Source: JBBSJZ01 sp041739875 | Lineage (GTDB): Bacteria; Planctomycetota; Planctomycetia; Pirellulales; Pirellulaceae | Direction: 5' to 3' | Assembly: GCA_041739875.1 (NCBI GenBank) | Contig: JBGSNA010000153.1 | Coordinates: forward strand, 1-64,000 | DNA length: 64,000 nt | Shown: positions 44,203 to 52,911 of the stretch, in pieces | Position numbering within the stretch: the first letter of the stretch is position 1 | How the letters are laid out: each line of letters starts with the position of its first letter | Position numbers and translations under genes: made by a program | Notes under the pieces: model-generated | Database searches by the model: none | The model's input: only the letters and a program-made list of their open reading frames with translations | What the model was told of the DNA's origin: nothing

Positions 44203-46602
44203 TTAGGCGGACTGTTGTCCAGGATACTTTACCCGAGCGTGATAGATCGCGGTGAGTGACTTCACGAGACTTTGCCGAATCCGGTCGAGCTGCCTAAACG
44301 TCAAACCACATTCATCAAACTGACCATCGGCCATTTTCTTTTGTGATATCGCAGTCACCAAGCCACTGATTCGAGCAGGCGTCGGATCCACAAGCGTACG
44401 GCTGGCGCTTTCAACGGTATCGGCAAGCATCAACACAGCGGCTTCAAGCGATTGGGGCTTGGGCCCCGGATAGCGGAAATCTTTGTCGCTCACTGATTCG
44501 CCGTTGGGATCTTCTTCGCTGCGTTTCGCCGCTTCGCGGTAGAAGTATTCAACCAACGTCGTGCCGTGGTGTTGGAGAATGAAATCGATAATCGGACCTG
44601 GCAAATGGTGGCTGCGAGCCAAGTCGGCTCCGTCTTTGACGTGAGCGATGATCACCAGCGTACTCATGGCTGGCTGCAACGAATCGTGCTGGTTAATGCC
44701 GTGGCTTTGGTTCTCGATAAAATACTCGGGCTTGAACATCTTTCCGATATCGTGGAAGTATGCCCCCACGCGAACCAGCAATCCGTTGGCACCAATTGAA
44801 TCTGCTGCGGCTTCGGCAATCGATGCAACGTTGATGGAATGGTTGTAAGTCCCTGGCGCGCGTTGAGCCAATCGACGCAACAACGGGTGACTCGCATCGC
44901 CCAGCTCCAAAAGGCTCAAGTCGGTCTGGATGCCAAAGCCTTTCTCAACCAACGGCAGCAATCCCGTCATCGCCGTCGCGGAAACCACGATACACATTCC
45001 TGCCCACGCAGCCTCACGCAACAAGCCGCCGACAGTCACGTAGAAACCGAGTACTGGAATATTTGCATTGATCTCCGACACCGGCTCGCCTGCGGCAAGT
45101 GTTTGCCCCGTCACAATCCCCACGCCCAGAACGGTTGCCATGGTGATTGCGGCTGAGATACAGCCAACATAAAGCAAGTGCGTCCGGCTTCGAATGCGTC
45201 CAAGCAACAGTGTACAACTCGTGCATGCGGCGGCCATCATCACAAGTTCCGAAATGTCGGCACCTAGTAATAATGTCACACTCAAACAGGCTGCGGCCAT
45301 AAATAACAGAGCGGGCTCTCGTCCATAAACCACGGCGCAAACGATCGACGACAGCACCAGAGGGATCAACTCTCCGCGCCACTCATCCCGCGACGCATAG
45401 TAGCTGAGCACGACGGTCGCAGATAAAAGAATCAACAATTTCGCAAGCTTCGAACGCTCGAGAATTAAGGCGCGGTCATCGACGAAGAAAATGTAGGTGC
45501 CGCAGAGTAAATAGAACGCACCGATCATCCCCAGGTAGGCTGACATTCGGGCAAAACTGTCTCGCCACCGTATTTTCGCGGTGAGCTCTTCCCACTCCCG
45601 CTTGAGCAGCAGAATCTGTTTCGGGCCAAGCGACTTGCCGGCGTCGGCGAGCTTGGTGTCGCCACGGTAATGCGTCGTCATCACCGGTTCGACATCCGCA
45701 GCGACTTTTTGCCGTTCTTTTTCAGTCAGCTCGTCATCGTACTGCAACGTGTCAGGCAATCGCTGGCCGATCCATTCGCTGATCATCCGAGCGACCGTTT
45801 GCGCTGGGTCGCCCGGGAATTGCAATCGAAACTGCTCCGCCAAACGTTTTTGCAAATCAGGACGAACCTGAGCGATTCGCACTTTGCTGAGCTCAAACGG
45901 TTCGGCGTCCGCAGGGCGACCGGCCGGGTAAACGCGAATCATCCGCTGGCTTCCTTGGTCGATCGCATGCTGCATTGCCGTAAGCAAGCCATGCTCATCA
46001 ATTGGCTGGAGCATATTGCGCACAGCGTCATCAACCTTTTGAAGCTCGGGATCATCTGCTAGCACACTCTTGAACAACGCAAACCGAGCGGCCGGTGTAT
46101 CGCCTGGCTCAGCCGTTTCATCGCCAGCGTAAAACTGGGCAAATGCCTTGCGATCTTCCTCGTTCATTTGGTCGAACGACGTCGCGCCGAGAATCAGAAA
46201 CAATTGATCCTTGAGCGCACCACGAAGCTGGATGATGGGCTGGGTGCGATTGCTATAGAGAGCAAGCACATCACGACGCTTCTGGGTCCGAGTCACCTCC
46301 GTGGCCGCTTCGTCAGGAACCTGAAACGTGACTCGCGTGATTAAATCACGCGAAGGCACTGCACCGGTGCGATAGGCAAACGGTGGTCGCCATGTTCGAC
46401 AACAAACGAGAATTGCGAGTGCAGCAACGGCCGCCATCGCAACGCGGAACGCCCAGTCGACTTTATTGCTGCGTTCCCACCATTGCATGAACCGAGGCTT
46501 GGGAATCCCCAAGGACTCAATACGCTCCTGACGGCCTCGCTGTTTACTTGCGGCACTCATAACGTTGACTTGTTCAGCAAACATGCGCTCGGGAGGGTTC
46601 AT
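44203..46602 (-). CDS. 7TM receptor-type HD phosphohydrolase (PgpH-like)
   Basis: 799 residues. One N-terminal transmembrane helix (about 50-70), a large extracytoplasmic 7TMR-HDED domain (about 75-380), seven membrane helices (about 385-580, for example MSAYLGMIGAFYLLCGTYIFF), and a cytoplasmic HD domain: APGTYNHSINVASIAEAAADSIGAN, VRVGAYFHDIGKMFKPEYFIENQ, STLVIIAHVKDGADLA, and DFILQHHGTTLVEYFY. Homologues such as Listeria PgpH hydrolyse c-di-AMP. The start is the first ATG; a later ATG at 46560 is possible. It lies 15 nt after phoH and 15 nt before ybeY, one operon. Confidence 0.9.
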   Translation of the reverse strand: MNPPERMFAEQVNVMSAASKQRGRQERIESLGIPKPRFMQWWERSNKVDWAFRVAMAAVAALAILVCCRTWRPPFAYRTGAVPSRDLITRVTFQVPDEAATEVTRTQKRRDVLALYSNRTQPIIQLRGALKDQLFLILGATSFDQMNEEDRKAFAQFYAGDETAEPGDTPAARFALFKSVLADDPELQKVDDAVRNMLQPIDEHGLLTAMQHAIDQGSQRMIRVYPAGRPADAEPFELSKVRIAQVRPDLQKRLAEQFRLQFPGDPAQTVARMISEWIGQRLPDTLQYDDELTEKERQKVAADVEPVMTTHYRGDTKLADAGKSLGPKQILLLKREWEELTAKIRWRDSFARMSAYLGMIGAFYLLCGTYIFFVDDRALILERSKLAKLLILLSATVVLSYYASRDEWRGELIPLVLSSIVCAVVYGREPALLFMAAACLSVTLLLGADISELVMMAAACTSCTLLLGRIRSRTHLLYVGCISAAITMATVLGVGIVTGQTLAAGEPVSEINANIPVLGFYVTVGGLLREAAWAGMCIVVSATAMTGLLPLVEKGFGIQTDLSLLELGDASHPLLRRLAQRAPGTYNHSINVASIAEAAADSIGANGLLVRVGAYFHDIGKMFKPEYFIENQSHGINQHDSLQPAMSTLVIIAHVKDGADLARSHHLPGPIIDFILQHHGTTLVEYFYREAAKRSEEDPNGESVSDKDFRYPGPKPQSLEAAVLMLADTVESASRTLVDPTPARISGLVTAISQKKMADGQFDECGLTFRQLDRIRQSLVKSLTAIYHARVKYPGQQSA

Positions 46603-46617
46603 CCCGCCGACGCATAC

Positions 46618-47718
46618 TTAACTTAAGTCTTTGGATTCCTCCAAGCCCTGTTCTGACTTCGCCTGTTCTGAGTTCGCCTGTTCTGAGGTGGGTAAATGAT
46701 GCCCGCTGGAACTCAGTTTGTGTGCGTTCGAATCGGATTCATGGCGATGATTGGAATGACCTGATTGAGAGTCACTGCCATCTTCATAGGCCTCCACGAT
46801 TCGCTGCACCAATCGGTGTCGAACGATATCCGTGCCGTCCAGACGCACCACGCCAACGTCTTTGATGCCTGACAACCGGCGAACAGCGTCATGCAATCCA
46901 CTTGTGACCCCGCGAGGCAAATCGAGCTGGGACGTGTCACCACTGACAACCATCTTGCTGTGTTCACCCAACCGAGTCAGAAACATTTTCATTTGCGCCA
47001 CTGTCGTATTCTGTGCTTCATCCAAAATGACGAATGCATCATTAAGCGTTCGGCCTCGCATGTACGCTAACGGAATCACTTCGATGACGTCTTGTTCCAT
47101 CAAGGTTCGCGATTGATCGAAATCGATCATTTCCCCCAGTGCGTCCATGAGAGGCCGCAAGTACGGGTTTAGTTTGGCTCGCAGGTCGCCTGGGAGGAAG
47201 CCCAGACTCTCACCCGCCTCGACGGCCGGGCGAACCAGAACAATCTTGCGAACTTGGCGACTCTTGAGAGCTTCCACAGCCGTAGCCACGGCGAGATACG
47301 TCTTTCCACAACCCGCAGGGCCGGTCGCGAAAGTCAAATCGTGCTGGTGGATTGCATCAACGTATCGAGCTTGTCCGGGCGTCCGCGGCTTCACTTTTCG
47401 GCCCGCGTGCTGGATATCGATGTCTTCACTGGAGATCGGAATGACGGCTCCCTCGATCACTGCACCTTCCTCGGTGGCGGCCAGTTCGATGTCTCCGATG
47501 CTGAGTGAGCCCTTCTTGCGCGACGTATGCCGCAGTTTTTCTAGCGTTCGCGTTGCCCGGTGGACATTATCACCTTCGCCTGAAACCAGAATTCGGCCAT
47601 CACGGTGAGTGATACTGACGTCGAAAAGTCGCCGCAGCTTCCGGAGGTGTTGATCACGAGCGCCGAAGAGAACGAGTACTTCAGCCGGGTTAGCGATCGA
47701 CAGCGTGGCTTCGGTCAT
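46618..47718 (-). CDS. phoH: PhoH-like ATPase
   Basis: 366 residues. An N-terminal KH-like segment (LRKLRRLFDVSITHRDGRILVSGE) precedes the PhoH ATPase: KVKPRTPGQARYVDAI, Walker A GPAGCGKTYLA, VRPAVEAGESLGFLPGD, IPLAYMRGRTLNDAFVILDEAQN (Walker B), and VVSGDTSQLDLPRG. The C-terminal 45 residues are Ser/His rich and low complexity, encoded partly by 15-bp repeats (SEQANSEQAKSEQG). PhoH is an NTPase thought to act in RNA metabolism, and its co-occurrence with ybeY is widespread. First gene of the leftward operon. Confidence 0.94.
   Translation of the reverse strand: MTEATLSIANPAEVLVLFGARDQHLRKLRRLFDVSITHRDGRILVSGEGDNVHRATRTLEKLRHTSRKKGSLSIGDIELAATEEGAVIEGAVIPISSEDIDIQHAGRKVKPRTPGQARYVDAIHQHDLTFATGPAGCGKTYLAVATAVEALKSRQVRKIVLVRPAVEAGESLGFLPGDLRAKLNPYLRPLMDALGEMIDFDQSRTLMEQDVIEVIPLAYMRGRTLNDAFVILDEAQNTTVAQMKMFLTRLGEHSKMVVSGDTSQLDLPRGVTSGLHDAVRRLSGIKDVGVVRLDGTDIVRHRLVQRIVEAYEDGSDSQSGHSNHRHESDSNAHKLSSSGHHLPTSEQANSEQAKSEQGLEESKDLS
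46647..46691. repeat. 15-bp tandem repeat in the 3' end of phoH
   Basis: Three copies of CCTGTTCTGA(C/G)TTCG at 46647-46661, 46662-46676 and, diverged at the end, 46677-46691. In frame, giving a five-residue (N/K)SEQA repeat. Confidence 0.93.
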
Positions 47719-47844
47719 GCACAGGGCCTATGTGTGGGTGGAGTGAAGGCGTTCAGGATTTTATACGATCGCCGAGCGGGAAAAGCACAAAACTTGCTCA
47801 AATACTGACGTTGCTGAGACAGAATTTTTCCGAGCCTCTGGGCA

Positions 47845-48750
47845 CTAAAGTAGGGCAACAAAACACAAAAAACCTGGCATTGCGGCCGCTAGGAGCGAAT
47901 CGGTGACGTCCCAAACGCCACCCAGCCCTGGCAACCAGTTTCCACTGTCCTTCGCCCCACAATCACGTTTAACGAGCGACTCAGCAAGGTCTCCGGCCAT
48001 CCCAGCAATCGCCAACACGGGTCCAAGTATCAATGCGGCGTACAAAGATGGATGCTGTAATCCCCCTGTGAGGTTCGGGAAAAGCCACTTCAAACAGATA
48101 AATGCGACGATTGTGCTGGTTACGATGCCACCAATCGCCCCCTCAACAGTCTTTCCAGGGCTCAGCCGCGGAATCAGTTTGCGCCGCCCCAAGGTCCTCC
48201 CCGTGAAATATGCTCCCGCATCACAGGACTTGGTCACCATGATGATGGTGAGAAGTGCAGCCAATCCCCAATTCCCCGTCCCTAGCGAACGCGTCGCGAC
48301 TAATAACGAAAATGGCAACCCAGCATAAAGCGATACAAACACCGATGCCGTGATGCGTTCGATGGCGCCCTGAGGTCCCGTGCCGAACCGAATCATCTCG
48401 CCGCCAAGAATCCCAAACAGACTGGCGACAGCACCAATCACAATCCAGCCAAGATTGCCCAGTGGACAATTTTCCGGATACGGCGAGCCAAACAACGGCC
48501 AAAGCATGGGCACGCAACTCGCAAGTATCACGATAAACGTCGCTAGCACACTGTCGCGCCGCAAACAGACTCGACCACTATTGTGCAGCATCGTTGCGGC
48601 GTCCCAGGCAGTTCCCAACCCGAAGAAGAACAGCAACGGCAATAACCAAAGCCCCATCACACCATCGCTCGCCGAACGTGCATCCAGCACCAATAACACT
48701 GAAACGATCAGGATCAAGACGGCCGACGTTCGTAAACGATCTTTGAGCAT
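47845..48750 (-). CDS. cdsA: phosphatidate cytidylyltransferase
   Basis: 301 residues with about eight hydrophobic helices beginning SAVLILIVSVLLVLDA. The C-terminal CDS signature is visible in a variant form: GDLAESLVKRDCGAKDSGNWLPGLGGVWDVTDSLL (consensus KR..KDxGxxxPGHGGxxDRxD). It makes CDP-diacylglycerol from phosphatidate and CTP for phospholipid synthesis. The Arg of the DR pair and the His of PGHGG are replaced (DV, PGLGG). It follows uppS, the usual uppS-cdsA order. Confidence 0.9.
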   Translation of the reverse strand: MLKDRLRTSAVLILIVSVLLVLDARSASDGVMGLWLLPLLFFFGLGTAWDAATMLHNSGRVCLRRDSVLATFIVILASCVPMLWPLFGSPYPENCPLGNLGWIVIGAVASLFGILGGEMIRFGTGPQGAIERITASVFVSLYAGLPFSLLVATRSLGTGNWGLAALLTIIMVTKSCDAGAYFTGRTLGRRKLIPRLSPGKTVEGAIGGIVTSTIVAFICLKWLFPNLTGGLQHPSLYAALILGPVLAIAGMAGDLAESLVKRDCGAKDSGNWLPGLGGVWDVTDSLLAAAMPGFLCFVALL

Positions 48751-48775
48751 TTATTGATTCACACGCATTGTCTGT

Positions 48776-48828
48776 TCACACGTTACTCGCTCACACGTTA
48801 CTCATTCACGGGTTACTCGTTCACACTC
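48776..48828. repeat. 15-bp tandem repeat spanning the uppS stop codon
   Basis: Units TCACACGTTACTCGC (48776-48790), TCACACGTTACTCAT (48791-48805), TCACGGGTTACTCGT (48806-48820) and a partial TCACACTC (48821-48828). The uppS TAA lies in the third unit, so each unit carries a copy of the stop-codon context. Confidence 0.93.
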
Positions 48829-49628
48829 AGCCCACCGAAGCGGCGTTGTCGCGAAGCAAACTGTTCAATCGCATCCAGAAAATCTTCGCGTGCGAACTCC
48901 GGCCAGTTCTTTTGCGTGATCCAGAGTTCAGCATAAGAAAGTTGCCACAACAAGAAATTGCTCAATCGCATTTCGCCGCCTGTGCGAATCATCAAGTCGA
49001 TCTCTGGCAACCCACGCGTATCAAGCCTTGCCGATATCGTGTCTTCGTTAATCGATTCGATTTCAAATGCCCCGCTGGCGACTTCCTTGGCAATCGTTCG
49101 AACCGCTCGCGTGATCTCGTCTCGCCCGCCATAATCAATCGCCAGCACTAGCTTGGTTCCCGTATTCGTTGCCGACATTTCGATCGTGCGATTCATTTCA
49201 CGAAGCACGGATTGTGGCAACCGATCGCGTCGACCAATGACCTGCAAACACATTTGCTGGTCCATGATGAGCCTGCGTTCTTCGACGAGATATTGCTCGA
49301 GCAAGTGCATCAAAAAGTCGAGCTCTGCCTGAGGTCGCTTCCAATTCTCACTCGACAAACAATAAAGCGTCACAGCACAAACGCCGAGTTCGGAGGCCAG
49401 CTCACTGACCATTCGCACCGTCGTAACTCCGCGACGGTGGCCTTCGATTCGCGGCAAGTCGCGGCTTTGCGCCCAACGACCGTTGCCGTCCATGATGACG
49501 GCGATGTGCTTTGGCCGCTTCTCGCGTGCTCTATCATCGGGTGCCATGTCACGATTTCCAGTCCGTGAATCACCAGTCCGTGAATCATGAGTCGTTGAGT
49601 CTCCCGCCACCGAACCGTTCGCCTCCAT
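48813..49628 (-). CDS. uppS: isoprenyl transferase (undecaprenyl diphosphate synthase)
   Basis: 271 residues from the ATG at 49628; an ATG at 49547 would give a more typical length of about 244. Cis-prenyltransferase motifs: HIAVIMDGNGRWAQSRDLPRIEGHRRG (catalytic Asp), TLYCLSSENWKRP, AIDYGGRDEI, and IDLMIRTGGEMRLSNFLLWQLSYAELW. It makes the C55 lipid carrier for envelope polymers. The N-terminal tail preceding the core contains a 15-bp duplication (HDSRTGDSRTG). The gene begins 7 nt after purA ends and precedes cdsA. Confidence 0.93.
   Translation of the reverse strand: MEANGSVAGDSTTHDSRTGDSRTGNRDMAPDDRAREKRPKHIAVIMDGNGRWAQSRDLPRIEGHRRGVTTVRMVSELASELGVCAVTLYCLSSENWKRPQAELDFLMHLLEQYLVEERRLIMDQQMCLQVIGRRDRLPQSVLREMNRTIEMSATNTGTKLVLAIDYGGRDEITRAVRTIAKEVASGAFEIESINEDTISARLDTRGLPEIDLMIRTGGEMRLSNFLLWQLSYAELWITQKNWPEFAREDFLDAIEQFASRQRRFGGLSVNE
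49558..49587. repeat. 15-bp tandem repeat in the 5' end of uppS
   Basis: Two perfect copies of CCAGTCCGTGAATCA (49558-49572, 49573-49587), which duplicate the residues DSRTG upstream of the conserved core. Whether it is translated depends on which ATG is used. Confidence 0.95.
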
Positions 49629-49635
49629 CAACGAC

Positions 49636-50961
49636 CTAGACCACTGCCACAGGTAGCAACTCGGCTGCCGCGTCGGTAAAGATCGTCTGAGCCCGATCCG
49701 GGCCAACAGACAAAATCCCGACTGGAACACCCACGAGTTCTTCGATGCGTTTGACATAGGCCAGCGCCCCGGCGGGGAACCCCGCCACGGTTCTCACGTC
49801 GTCGACCGGTTCGAGCCAACCAGGGATTGTCTCATAAATCGGTATACAACGAGCGACTTCGTCGGCATGACTCGGCACACGCTGGATGCGTTTTCCATCC
49901 AACTCATAAGCGACACAGACATTGATCTCGTCGAGATGGGCGAGCACGTCCATCATCATCAGCGCCAGTCGCGTTACGCCACTGAGCCGAGCGGTGTAAC
50001 GAACCGCAACCGCATCAAACCAACCGCAACGGCGTGGCCGCCCAGTCGTGGTGCCGTATTCGTGACCGAGTTCGCGAATCTTGTCGCCAGTCGCGTTTGC
50101 CAGCTCCGTTGGAAACGGACCGCCACCTACTCGCGTGCTATACGCTTTGCAAACACCAATCACGTGGTTGATCCAACGCGGTGGTACACCAGCCCCAGCA
50201 CACACGCCAACACCACTCGAGTTGCTGCTCGTCACAAACGGATACGTCCCGTGGTCGATATCCAGCAACGAGCCTTGGGCGCCTTCGAACAGAATCCGCT
50301 TGTCCGCTTCGGCCGCGTCAAGCAACAGATCTGTCGTATCGCCAATCATGCCTCGAAGACGGTTCGCCCATCCGGTGGCCAACGCGATCAGTGCTTCAGG
50401 GGCGATCGTTGCAAGGTCTTCCTCGGAAGCACCCATGCTTCGCAAAATTTCAGTCTTTTGCTCGGCAACCGCTCGAATCCGCTCATCCCGTTGTGGCTGA
50501 ATGAGATCTGCCATCCGGATCGCGTGCGTGCGTCCGACTTTATCCCGATAACAGGGGCCGATGCCTCGATTGGTTGTACCGATCGACTCACCCTTGAACT
50601 TAGTCGCATTGATCACGCGATCTTCGATCATGTGCCAAGGCATCACGAGGTGAGCGCGTTCGCTGATGAGGAGATTCGCTGTGACATCGATCCCGCGCGC
50701 CTTCAGCCCGTCGATCTCGTCGAGCATCGTCGTGGGGTTGATGACCACGCCGGGCGTGATCAGGTTTTGCACTTCACGGTGCAAGATACCGCTGGGGATG
50801 TGGTGCAGTTTGTAGGTCTCGTCGCCCGCAACCACGGTGTGGCCAGCATTGGCACCGCCTTGGTAACGCACAACAATTTCAAACCGTGGTGCGAGAAGGT
50901 CAACAAGCTTGCCCTTCGCTTCGTCACCCCATTGCAATCCGATAACACAGGTTCCCGACAC
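49636..50961 (-). CDS. purA: adenylosuccinate synthase
   Basis: 441 residues: GLQWGDEAKGKLVDLLAPR (P-loop-like GDExKGK, catalytic Asp), RYQGGANAGHTVV (catalytic His), GVVINPTTMLDEIDGL, STNRGIGPCYRDKVGR-like segment (TTNRGIGPCYRDK), ILFEGAQGSLLDIDHGTYPFVTSSNS, YSTRVGGGPFPTE, TTGRPRRCGWFDAVAVR. GTP-dependent joining of IMP and aspartate in AMP synthesis. The start is GTG. First gene of the purA-uppS-cdsA run. Confidence 0.97.
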   Translation of the reverse strand: MSGTCVIGLQWGDEAKGKLVDLLAPRFEIVVRYQGGANAGHTVVAGDETYKLHHIPSGILHREVQNLITPGVVINPTTMLDEIDGLKARGIDVTANLLISERAHLVMPWHMIEDRVINATKFKGESIGTTNRGIGPCYRDKVGRTHAIRMADLIQPQRDERIRAVAEQKTEILRSMGASEEDLATIAPEALIALATGWANRLRGMIGDTTDLLLDAAEADKRILFEGAQGSLLDIDHGTYPFVTSSNSSGVGVCAGAGVPPRWINHVIGVCKAYSTRVGGGPFPTELANATGDKIRELGHEYGTTTGRPRRCGWFDAVAVRYTARLSGVTRLALMMMDVLAHLDEINVCVAYELDGKRIQRVPSHADEVARCIPIYETIPGWLEPVDDVRTVAGFPAGALAYVKRIEELVGVPVGILSVGPDRAQTIFTDAAAELLPVAVV

Positions 50962-51105
50962 CCAACCAGCTCCGAAAATTTCGATTCGTTAAGCCAACGC
51001 GAGAAAAAAAGCGGTGGCGCAAACGGCAAAGCCTATGCCGGATACCTGCCAGTGACAAGAACGAGAGCACCAAGAATGCTTGTTTTACGACGGCATCGGC
51101 CCCCT

Positions 51106-51975
51106 TTACTTCGCCACAGCCCAGATTGCCTTGTCGGCTGCTTCAATCAGCGGATCGAACATCGGGATCTCCGCAGCATTACGGCCTTGTTCGTGCTTGC
51201 GAAACAAAAACAGGTACGTTTCGTTCTGAGGCCGGTGACGATGGAAAAACAGCTGGTTTTTCTCAATGATCTCAGTCGTTAACTTTGGGTCCATCTGCTC
51301 ACACACGTTGCCTCCCACCAGAGCATCGGCGTAACCGCGAGCCAACTCGGCGTATCCAGCAGGGTTGGGCAGCAACTGATGGGGCTCGAGCAAGTTCTCC
51401 GCTCCCGTCCACGGAGCATCGATCGCCGGTAACCCGCCCTCCGACGCAATTTTGTCGACAATTTCCCGACAAGCCGTAATCGTCTTGGCGTACCCCGGCG
51501 TGCGATAACCTGGCATCGCAAGCGGCTTGACCAGCACGATTCGTATCGGTTGCTGGAACGATTTGGCCACCAAAGTCCCAATCAGCTGGCGATATCCGCT
51601 TTCAAACAAGCCGTTTTCCACTTCGTCGCGAGACGCTTCCGAGAATCCGTAGGCCAAAATGAGCACGGTCGGATTGGCTGACTCCAGATCCCTTAAAAGC
51701 CGCTTGATCCCGTTTTCCGGACCGTCGAACCCTTTTCTCGCTATGCAAAACACATTGTCGCCAGACCAACCCAGATTCCGCACCGCAAGATGCAACTCAG
51801 GCCGACGGCACTGGAGTTCGGCCTCGAACGCCCCACAGTGCTGTAATCGCTCAACGAATGTGCCGCCAACGAGAGCAACGCGATCGCCAGCTCGCAACAA
51901 TGGCTCAGCAGCCTTCAAAGCCTCACCAGCGACAACTGTGCAAGCGACGCCGACGAACAACCAGAAATTCTTCAT
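51106..51975 (-). CDS. exported SGNH/GDSL-like hydrolase family protein
   Basis: 289 residues from the ATG at 51975; the signal peptide is MKNFWLFVGVACTVVAGEALKA (split at the cleavage region) followed by AEPLLRAGDRVALVGGTFVERLQHCGAFEAEL. The segment layout (GD.V...G, RNLGWSGDNV, PTVLILAYGFSEA, LLPNPAGYAELA) follows SGNH hydrolases common in planctomycete sulfatase/heme-binding gene sets. The usual GDSI block I reads GGTFVE and the block V Asp/His are weak, so catalysis is uncertain. The open frame extends upstream to 52119 but without signal-peptide logic. Confidence 0.72.
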   Translation of the reverse strand: MKNFWLFVGVACTVVAGEALKAAEPLLRAGDRVALVGGTFVERLQHCGAFEAELQCRRPELHLAVRNLGWSGDNVFCIARKGFDGPENGIKRLLRDLESANPTVLILAYGFSEASRDEVENGLFESGYRQLIGTLVAKSFQQPIRIVLVKPLAMPGYRTPGYAKTITACREIVDKIASEGGLPAIDAPWTGAENLLEPHQLLPNPAGYAELARGYADALVGGNVCEQMDPKLTTEIIEKNQLFFHRHRPQNETYLFLFRKHEQGRNAAEIPMFDPLIEAADKAIWAVAK

Positions 51976-52078
51976 GCGATTTAACACCTTCAACACCAGG
52001 GCCAGGACCTGTCCTGGCAACATTGCGATCGCCCAAAACAGGTCATTGGCCTCCGGAGGTCTGTTTTCCGAGGACTGA

Positions 52079-52651
52079 TTACAGTTCCGATTCGATCGCT
52101 TTGACGAGTTCAGCGTCATCCGGAGCCGTTCGTGGACTAAAACGGTTCACGAGTTGGCCATCGCGGTCGATCAAGAATTTTTCGAAATTCCAACTCACCT
52201 TGCCGCTTCCTGCTGGCTCGACGTCCTTACTGGTCAGGTACTTGTAGAGAGGGGATGCTTCTTCGCCGTTAACATTCAGTTTACTAAACATCGGGAACGT
52301 CACATTGAACTTCGATGTGCAAAACTGCTTGATTTCTGACTCAGTGCCTGGTTCTTGGCTACCAAATTGGTTGCACGGGAACCCGAGCACGACAAAGCCT
52401 TTTTCCTCGTATTTCTTGTATAAACTTTGCAATCCGTTGTACTGGGGCGTCAGTCCACATTGGCTCGCGACGTTCACCACGAGAACCACCTTGCCTTCGT
52501 AGTCTTCGAGATTCACGTCTTTACCCTCGATCGTCTTCACATCGAAATTGAGGGCACACTCGTGCTTCGACGCTTCTTCGGCGTTGGATTCAACATTGGA
52601 CATAGCGGCGAAACTTCCAAAAAACAGGGCAGCGGTTAGCAACGTACGCAT
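52079..52651 (-). CDS. glutathione peroxidase family protein, exported
   Basis: 190 residues. Signal peptide TLLTAALFFGSFAAMSNVES, then the GPx fold: VVLVVNVASQCGLTPQYNGLQSLYKKY with peroxidatic Cys in place of Sec, VLGFPCNQFGSQEPGTESEIKQFC with the Gln and the resolving-Cys region, and KVSWNFEKFLIDRDGQLVNRF with the catalytic Trp-Asn. Such non-seleno enzymes usually take electrons from thioredoxin, and the export signal places it in the periplasm. Stand-alone gene. Confidence 0.92.
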   Translation of the reverse strand: MRTLLTAALFFGSFAAMSNVESNAEEASKHECALNFDVKTIEGKDVNLEDYEGKVVLVVNVASQCGLTPQYNGLQSLYKKYEEKGFVVLGFPCNQFGSQEPGTESEIKQFCTSKFNVTFPMFSKLNVNGEEASPLYKYLTSKDVEPAGSGKVSWNFEKFLIDRDGQLVNRFSPRTAPDDAELVKAIESEL

Positions 52652-52911
52652 GGAGGGTCTCAGGAGAGAGAAATGGGAGACGGGAACACGACAGTCGTGC
52701 GACCCGCTATTGTATCAGCCAACTGTAGCGAGTTTGCTAGTGGCAACAGCTGTCGCCGGGGATTAGCCTTGCCTTATTCAAGCAATAGCGGCAGATAACT
52801 TGACGAAAACCCGTCAGGTTGCCAGCATTTCGACTTGATTCTGGCTGCCTTCGCGAAAAGTAAGAATATTCACCCTCGCTCCACGTGTCCTCGATAAGAA
52901 ATTAGCCCACC

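Noticed and set aside
49867..51282. 471-codon plus-strand frame opposite purA
   Set aside because: Antisense to purA, whose catalytic motifs are complete.
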